From positions 36,955,768-37,019,767 of the forward strand of contig JACSVZ010000009.1 of NCBI GenBank assembly GCA_014706295.1: a DNA stretch of 64,000 bases, in the 5' to 3' direction. Under the pieces are notes generated by a model that saw only the letters and a program-made list of their open reading frames with translations, did not search any database and was not told the DNA's origin. The translations under genes were made by a program, and so were the position numbers. This DNA comes from Lycocorax pyrrhopterus obiensis. Its lineage: Eukaryota > Chordata > Aves > Passeriformes > Paradisaeidae. This document shows, piece by piece, positions 59,601-64,000 of the stretch. Positions within the stretch are counted from its first letter, which is position 1; the number at the start of each line of letters is the position of its first letter.

Positions 59601-59929
59601 ATCTAGCACTCACCACGAAGACTCTGATTTTAATATACCATTAATCAAGCTCCAGCCAAGTTTACTACTGATACTTTCAATTACAGAGGAACTAACTTTA
59701 TTCTTCTCAGTGTGGCAGTGAGAGACCACTTCTCTGATTAGCCACAGCCCCTAAAAACAGATGGATAAAAAGGCTGGGCTGGATGCACTTTCCTGAAGGA
59801 ACTATTTGTTGCGAATTACGATTTAGTAAACAAAATTGGATCACTCTGCTGCAGGATAAACTTCAGCCAAATTTTGAGGCCGACATACCCTAATTATAAT
59901 AAAAACCATGAGCCGATTTCGAGTTTTAC
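56650..59929. other. Transposon-poor single-copy DNA, no gene seen
   Basis: No gene or transposon is recognised. The first 150 bp after the GGGAA array is not recognisably LTR. A G8 run lies near 58898. Confidence 0.5.
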
Positions 59930-60200
59930 GGTGTAACAATAATGTGGGATTTGATGAAATGTAAATTGACGCGACGGTGAATCGAACGGGCGAGTTCCAA
60001 ACATCCGCGTATTTCCCACCGCAAACGTTCCCACAAATGCCCGTGGTGGGTGTTTAATTGAGGCACATGAATAGATCCACAATCTTCAATAGGACATCTC
60101 GTGCTCTAAGTGATGCACGTGCACAAGTGATTGCAGGATCAGTTATCAGAAAATGATCCCCGGTACAATTTATAAGAATTCCAACAGATTGCAAATAGCT
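59930..60200. promoter_or_regulatory. CpG-dense patch in AT-rich DNA, candidate regulatory element
   Basis: Between about 59968 and 60045 I count 11 CpGs in under 80 bp (GACGCGACGG, ATCGAACGGGCGAG, ATCCGCGT, ACCGCAAACGTTCC), although the patch is only about half G+C and its surroundings are AT-rich. CpG normally decays in methylated vertebrate DNA, so retention suggests protection or constraint. The flanks are complex and insertion-free, with a GTGCACGTGC-like palindromic element (GCACGTGC at 60115-60122). Function is inference. Confidence 0.4.
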
Positions 60201-63004
60201 ATGATTTGTCACACAACATCTGGTCTCTTCTCTCCACAATCAAATGGACAAATGCAAATAACAATACAGGCTGTGAAATCGCAGCTTGGAAAAAACAATT
60301 AGAGGGAAAGGGACCCCTACCTTACCCTGCTGGAGTGATGGAATTTGCACGGGGCTGCCTGGCTCAGCTAACGAAGAGTCAGCACTTGTTTGAGCTCTAG
60401 TGTGATTGCCACAAAAGAAATATTTAATTCTGAAGTTGTTCCCACAGCTGCAGTCAAAATTTCAGGCAAAATGGGACGGTCCTGTTACTGCCCCAGGAAA
60501 AGCTTCCCCTGTTCTGCAGGATCAACGTCCTGTCAAGATGGGTGAGGAGATGGACAAAATTGTAATGAGTTATTGAAATATATCAGCATTATCATTATTT
60601 ATAGATCTATATATTATTACTGTATCGACCCAATCCCTTGGTTCTGGATGCTGCCAACCATTAATTCTATTTAATTCACCTAGAGTACACTACAACACGT
60701 CCAGGAACCTTCCAAAATTGCAAGAACTGTCTCAGCAGTGAAATTAGAGGGACAGGTAACAATTAGCTTGGCTGAGAATTAGGAATATCCATCACTAAGC
60801 TCAGATTTTAAGCAATACAATTTAAACTGAAAGGATATATGTAAAAATGTTGAGAAAAAAATAAAAGAGGGTGTTTACTCTACAATAACAGCAACTGAGA
60901 CAGATTTCCATTGACAGCATTACTCAAAATCTCTGGATGGCACCGTCTGCTGGTAAGTTTGATTATCTGGTGAAAAATCAGTTTGATCTTTAAGAAAAGA
61001 GCAATGAAACATCTGAGTTCCCTGTCATTCAAACCCAGCCTTCACAGAGGAGTTGACATTCTCCACTTTAGTCAAATAAAGTTTTAGCTCTTATGTGGAA
61101 GCCTCTTTTACTAAGACGAGAGACATTTGGGTGAGGTAACAGACTTCTTTTACATTGATGTCCAAAGAAATGAAAGATTTGGGTGTTTTTTCAGATAGTG
61201 AGTAAATTTGTTCTTTTTGGAGTGACCTCAGCACCGACCTCCTCTCTGTATGACCTCAGCACAGCTCTGCAAGCAGTGAACTCAAGGCAACATCCAGGCA
61301 AGGAACTTCACTTTTTTTTGGTATTCATCCAAAAGTTCCCAAATTTCTGCTGCTTCCTCTTCTTTCAGAATTTTTGTTCCCCAGCAACAATCAACAGTGT
61401 AAAGTGGAATAGATAAGGCGTACAAAAGAAAAATAAAATCCCTAAGATTGTTCCTGAAGTTCTCCTTTATCCCAAACACAGTAATACCTTTTTGGAAGAT
61501 GTACAACGTTAACCAATTCTTTTCTGTCAAGTAGCAATTTTTTGGCAGATCCCTTTTGCATGATTCATGAAGGACCAGTAAAAGGCTAATTGTTCAAATT
61601 AATTTGCGTAAATGACTAAGCAAGAGATAACAAAATTACATCTGCACTTGTTTGGCAAAGATTCAATAGCAGCGGCCCTGTACTGCCAGCTGCTTCCAGA
61701 CAACACTCTCGCAGAAATTAAAAGCTACAAATATTAATTAATACACTTTTTTGGTACGTTAATTTGCACTGAAAGGTTCCGGAGTACAAAACTGCTGAGA
61801 AGATGAACCATGATAATTAGAATTAATGGGATGGATGCATGTTTTTTGCAGCTGAAGTTTTAAAAACCCATGAATGGAACTGGGAACTTGGAACTGACAT
61901 TCCCATAAATCTCTATGATAATGCTGCTATTAGTATTAGAAGGATTAAGTGCTGTGGCTCCGGCGTTATCCATCACATGACACGTTGTATCCCATCTGTC
62001 ACCGCAGCGGCTGAGACATGAGCGCTGTCCTTGAGGAAGCCGCGTGAAAAGCTTTGGGAATTCAAGGAATTGCAGGATGGATGGCTCAGCCCCCCGACTC
62101 TCCGGCAGGAATAATGGCCAGTGCTCTGTTCCTGTCAGCTCAGGGCTTGAGCAAATACTCCGGCTGTGGTTAAGTTAAGTTAAGTTAAGCAGCCTGAATT
62201 GGAGATAAATCAGCAACAGTCAAATGGCACAGATTTTTATCGTTCACTCCTTCCTGTTGTTGTGAGTTGGACGCCACTGGAACTGGTTTTTACTGGTGTT
62301 CACCTCATTAATTTGGCATTTTTTAGGGCAGCCAGCGCCACTGGGGCTCCACTCAGTGCACTGAAATAGCAAATAATTTTTACATGAAATCACTAATGAG
62401 ATCATTTACCTGCTTCATGATGTTATCTGCATGATACAAATCTCCTTCTCCATGGAAATTCTGTTGGAAAAAAATGAAATTTTAGATGCACTCTGTCTTG
62501 AAATTTTGCCTGGAAAATTAACTTCAAATTTTCTCTTAGGGCTTTCCAAACTTTTGAAAAATTATTGTATTTTACATCCTAAAAATACTTCACAGCGACA
62601 CATATAAGGCCATGCTGCCCATTTCACTTAATTACTTTTTCAATGCTAAGAAAGGTTGTAGAGAAGGAAGTCTCAAGCTTTCAAAGGTAAGAAATTCTTA
62701 AGTAGCACTTTTACTTCTATTTTGAACGATGCCTGTGCACACGGGCAACGGAGTTGGTGAGAAAGGCTGGACCAGAAGGGGTGTCTGAGAAAGACCAGAC
62801 AGAGGAGATTATCCTGGGAAGGAGCAGCTTCCTCACCCTTCCCAAAAAGCCACCCATGGTGTTCAAAGCCCCCAAAGCAAGGCAATGCTAAGGCACATCT
62901 ATTAGACAGCAGGATCCAGAATATTTTTCCCCCTCTAGTATTTTGGTAGGAAAACTCTCAAAATTATGCTATCGCAATTTATTAGAATTACTAGAACTTA
63001 TTGT
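60201..63004. other. Transposon-poor single-copy DNA, possible regulatory blocks
   Basis: No gene or transposon is recognised. A perfect ATGCAAAT octamer is at 60252-60259. TGACCTCAGCAC occurs twice, at 61223-61234 and 61251-61262. About 61600-61780 and 62370-62460 are complex AT-rich stretches with many TTAATTA-type cores. A short TTAAG run of four copies is at 62170-62189. Confidence 0.4.
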
Positions 63005-63101
63005 TGGTGGAATTCTTGGGGCTGCCATGTGCAGGGCCAGGAGTTGGACATCCATGATCCTTAAGAGTCCCTTCCAATTCAAGATATTCTGTGATTCTAC
63101 C
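63005..63101 (+). mobile_element. CR1 LINE 3'-terminal fragment
   Basis: GGGGCTGCCATGTGCAGGGC, then CAGGAGTTGGACATCCATGA, AGAGTCCCTTCCAATTCAAG and ATATTCTGTGATTCTAC, is a plus-strand CR1 tail of the third type (as at 26.7 kb). The two can be aligned over almost their whole length. Confidence 0.88.
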
Positions 63102-64000
63102 CATATTTTTATTCCTTAACTCTGAACTACTGGATCATTTTCCTCTTGTACAACAACTCTGATTTTATTCTGCTTTTATTCACCTATGTGGGCTAAAAAA
63201 AAAAATAACAACTTGTTATGTCCCTTCTCTGATGACATCATGGAATAAAATAAAAAACTCTCCTTGGCCCTGACCCTGAGCATGTGGGTTGTTAATTTTG
63301 TGCAGTCAGACTGCTCATGGTCTCACAGCTCACGAGAACTCAACCCAAATCTTCCATTCCTCAGATCAATCAGAGAGCACAGCAGTGAGGGTGGGTGCTC
63401 AGCTCCCCAAAACCAGATTTTCACAGCCCCATCCAGCAAAAAAAGCCTGGAAAACACAAATTTTATTAATCTTTTAGAGCTTATATTTGTAGCAATAATA
63501 AAAATATATTGTAATTTATTAATTGCTGTGAACTATAGAATGAGTGAATATTTTTCCTCAACAATAGCATCATACTTTTGGTCCAAAATATTCACCCAGG
63601 TGGGCAGAAATCAATAAGCCTCAGAAATTAATACAAGTCAATTAATAATATAAATTAATATCTTCTTCTTTCTGCACTCTGAAGACACAACTGTTTACCT
63701 CTACACAGAGATGTGAGACAGAATTGCTCTGTGAGTCACATGGAGGAAATACACAAAGAGGTTTTGAGCCAAGTTAAATCAGGGATTAAAGAGAAAACTG
63801 AATAAGGTTGAGAACCACAACAGCCAGATAACACAGGAGGAGAAAACAGGAGCATGGATAAAACAGGACACAACACCAAGTCATTCCTAATCGTTTAAAT
63901 TTTTAAAAAGAAAAGAAAATCTGAGAGAAAAAATACATCATCATCAAGATTTTGCATTTCTGTAGCAGAAAATCCAAAGCACTTTATTGATGCTTCTGTG
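63102..64000. other. AT-rich single-copy DNA, no gene seen
   Basis: No gene or transposon is recognised. The 117-codon frame at 63264-63617 (+) ends in AT-rich DNA and matches nothing I know. The window ends inside this stretch. Confidence 0.5.

Noticed and set aside
62170..62189. Telomere-like TTAAG run
   Set aside because: Four copies of TTAAG form a minor pentamer microsatellite, not TTAGGG.
1..64000. tRNA, rRNA, mitochondrial insertions, operons or phage-like genes
   Set aside because: No cloverleaf box sequences, rRNA cores, mitochondrial gene order or bacterial signals were noticed on either strand. Small RNAs could be missed by eye.

Overview
The window looks like nuclear DNA from a bird, most likely a songbird. 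The main evidence is about nineteen fragments of CR1, the dominant avian LINE, on both strands. They carry the typical CR1 3' end (a GGTCCCTTCCAACCC-type block followed by ATTCTATG/ATTCTGTG-type octamers). There is also one piece of an avian endogenous-retrovirus LTR. The rest is AT-rich single-copy DNA without operons, ribosome binding sites or dense long ORFs. The songbird assignment is inferred from CR1 style and was not tested.

I found no protein-coding exon, tRNA, rRNA or CRISPR array that I can support. All the longest open frames lie in repeats: a 57-bp tandem array (300 codons), GGAAA and GGGAA pentamer arrays, an A/C-rich tract and CR1 fragments. The window therefore reads as intergenic DNA or the inside of a very large intron. 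Long TE-poor stretches carry homeodomain-, POU- and SOX-like sites, the texture of a regulatory gene desert. Conservation cannot be shown from one sequence.

Layout: 1-7.8 kb is single-copy AT-rich DNA. 7.8-13.7 kb holds five CR1 fragments around a possible regulatory block near 10 kb. 13.7-26.7 kb has no ordinary CR1 but holds four POU octamers (14.1-15.8 kb), a nine-copy CR1-tail tandem array (21.0-21.5 kb) and a SOX-like inverted pair (24.8 kb). 26.7-41.8 kb mixes CR1 tails with an AAT microsatellite, an A/C tract, a 300-bp polypurine tract and a 177-bp duplication. 41.8-52.6 kb is the repeat-rich, more GC-rich part: two long CR1 copies, about 80 perfect GGAAA copies, a 14-bp minisatellite, and a CpG island at 51.3-51.55 kb followed by a GGGAAA array. 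52.6-64 kb is mostly single-copy, broken by an LTR fragment fused to about 57 GGGAA copies and by one CR1 tail.

No gene set works together here. The best candidates for function are the CpG island and several putative cis-regulatory blocks. The most unusual structures are the CR1-tail array, the GGAAA array flanked by a 9-bp direct repeat, and a CpG-dense patch near 60.0 kb inside AT-rich DNA.
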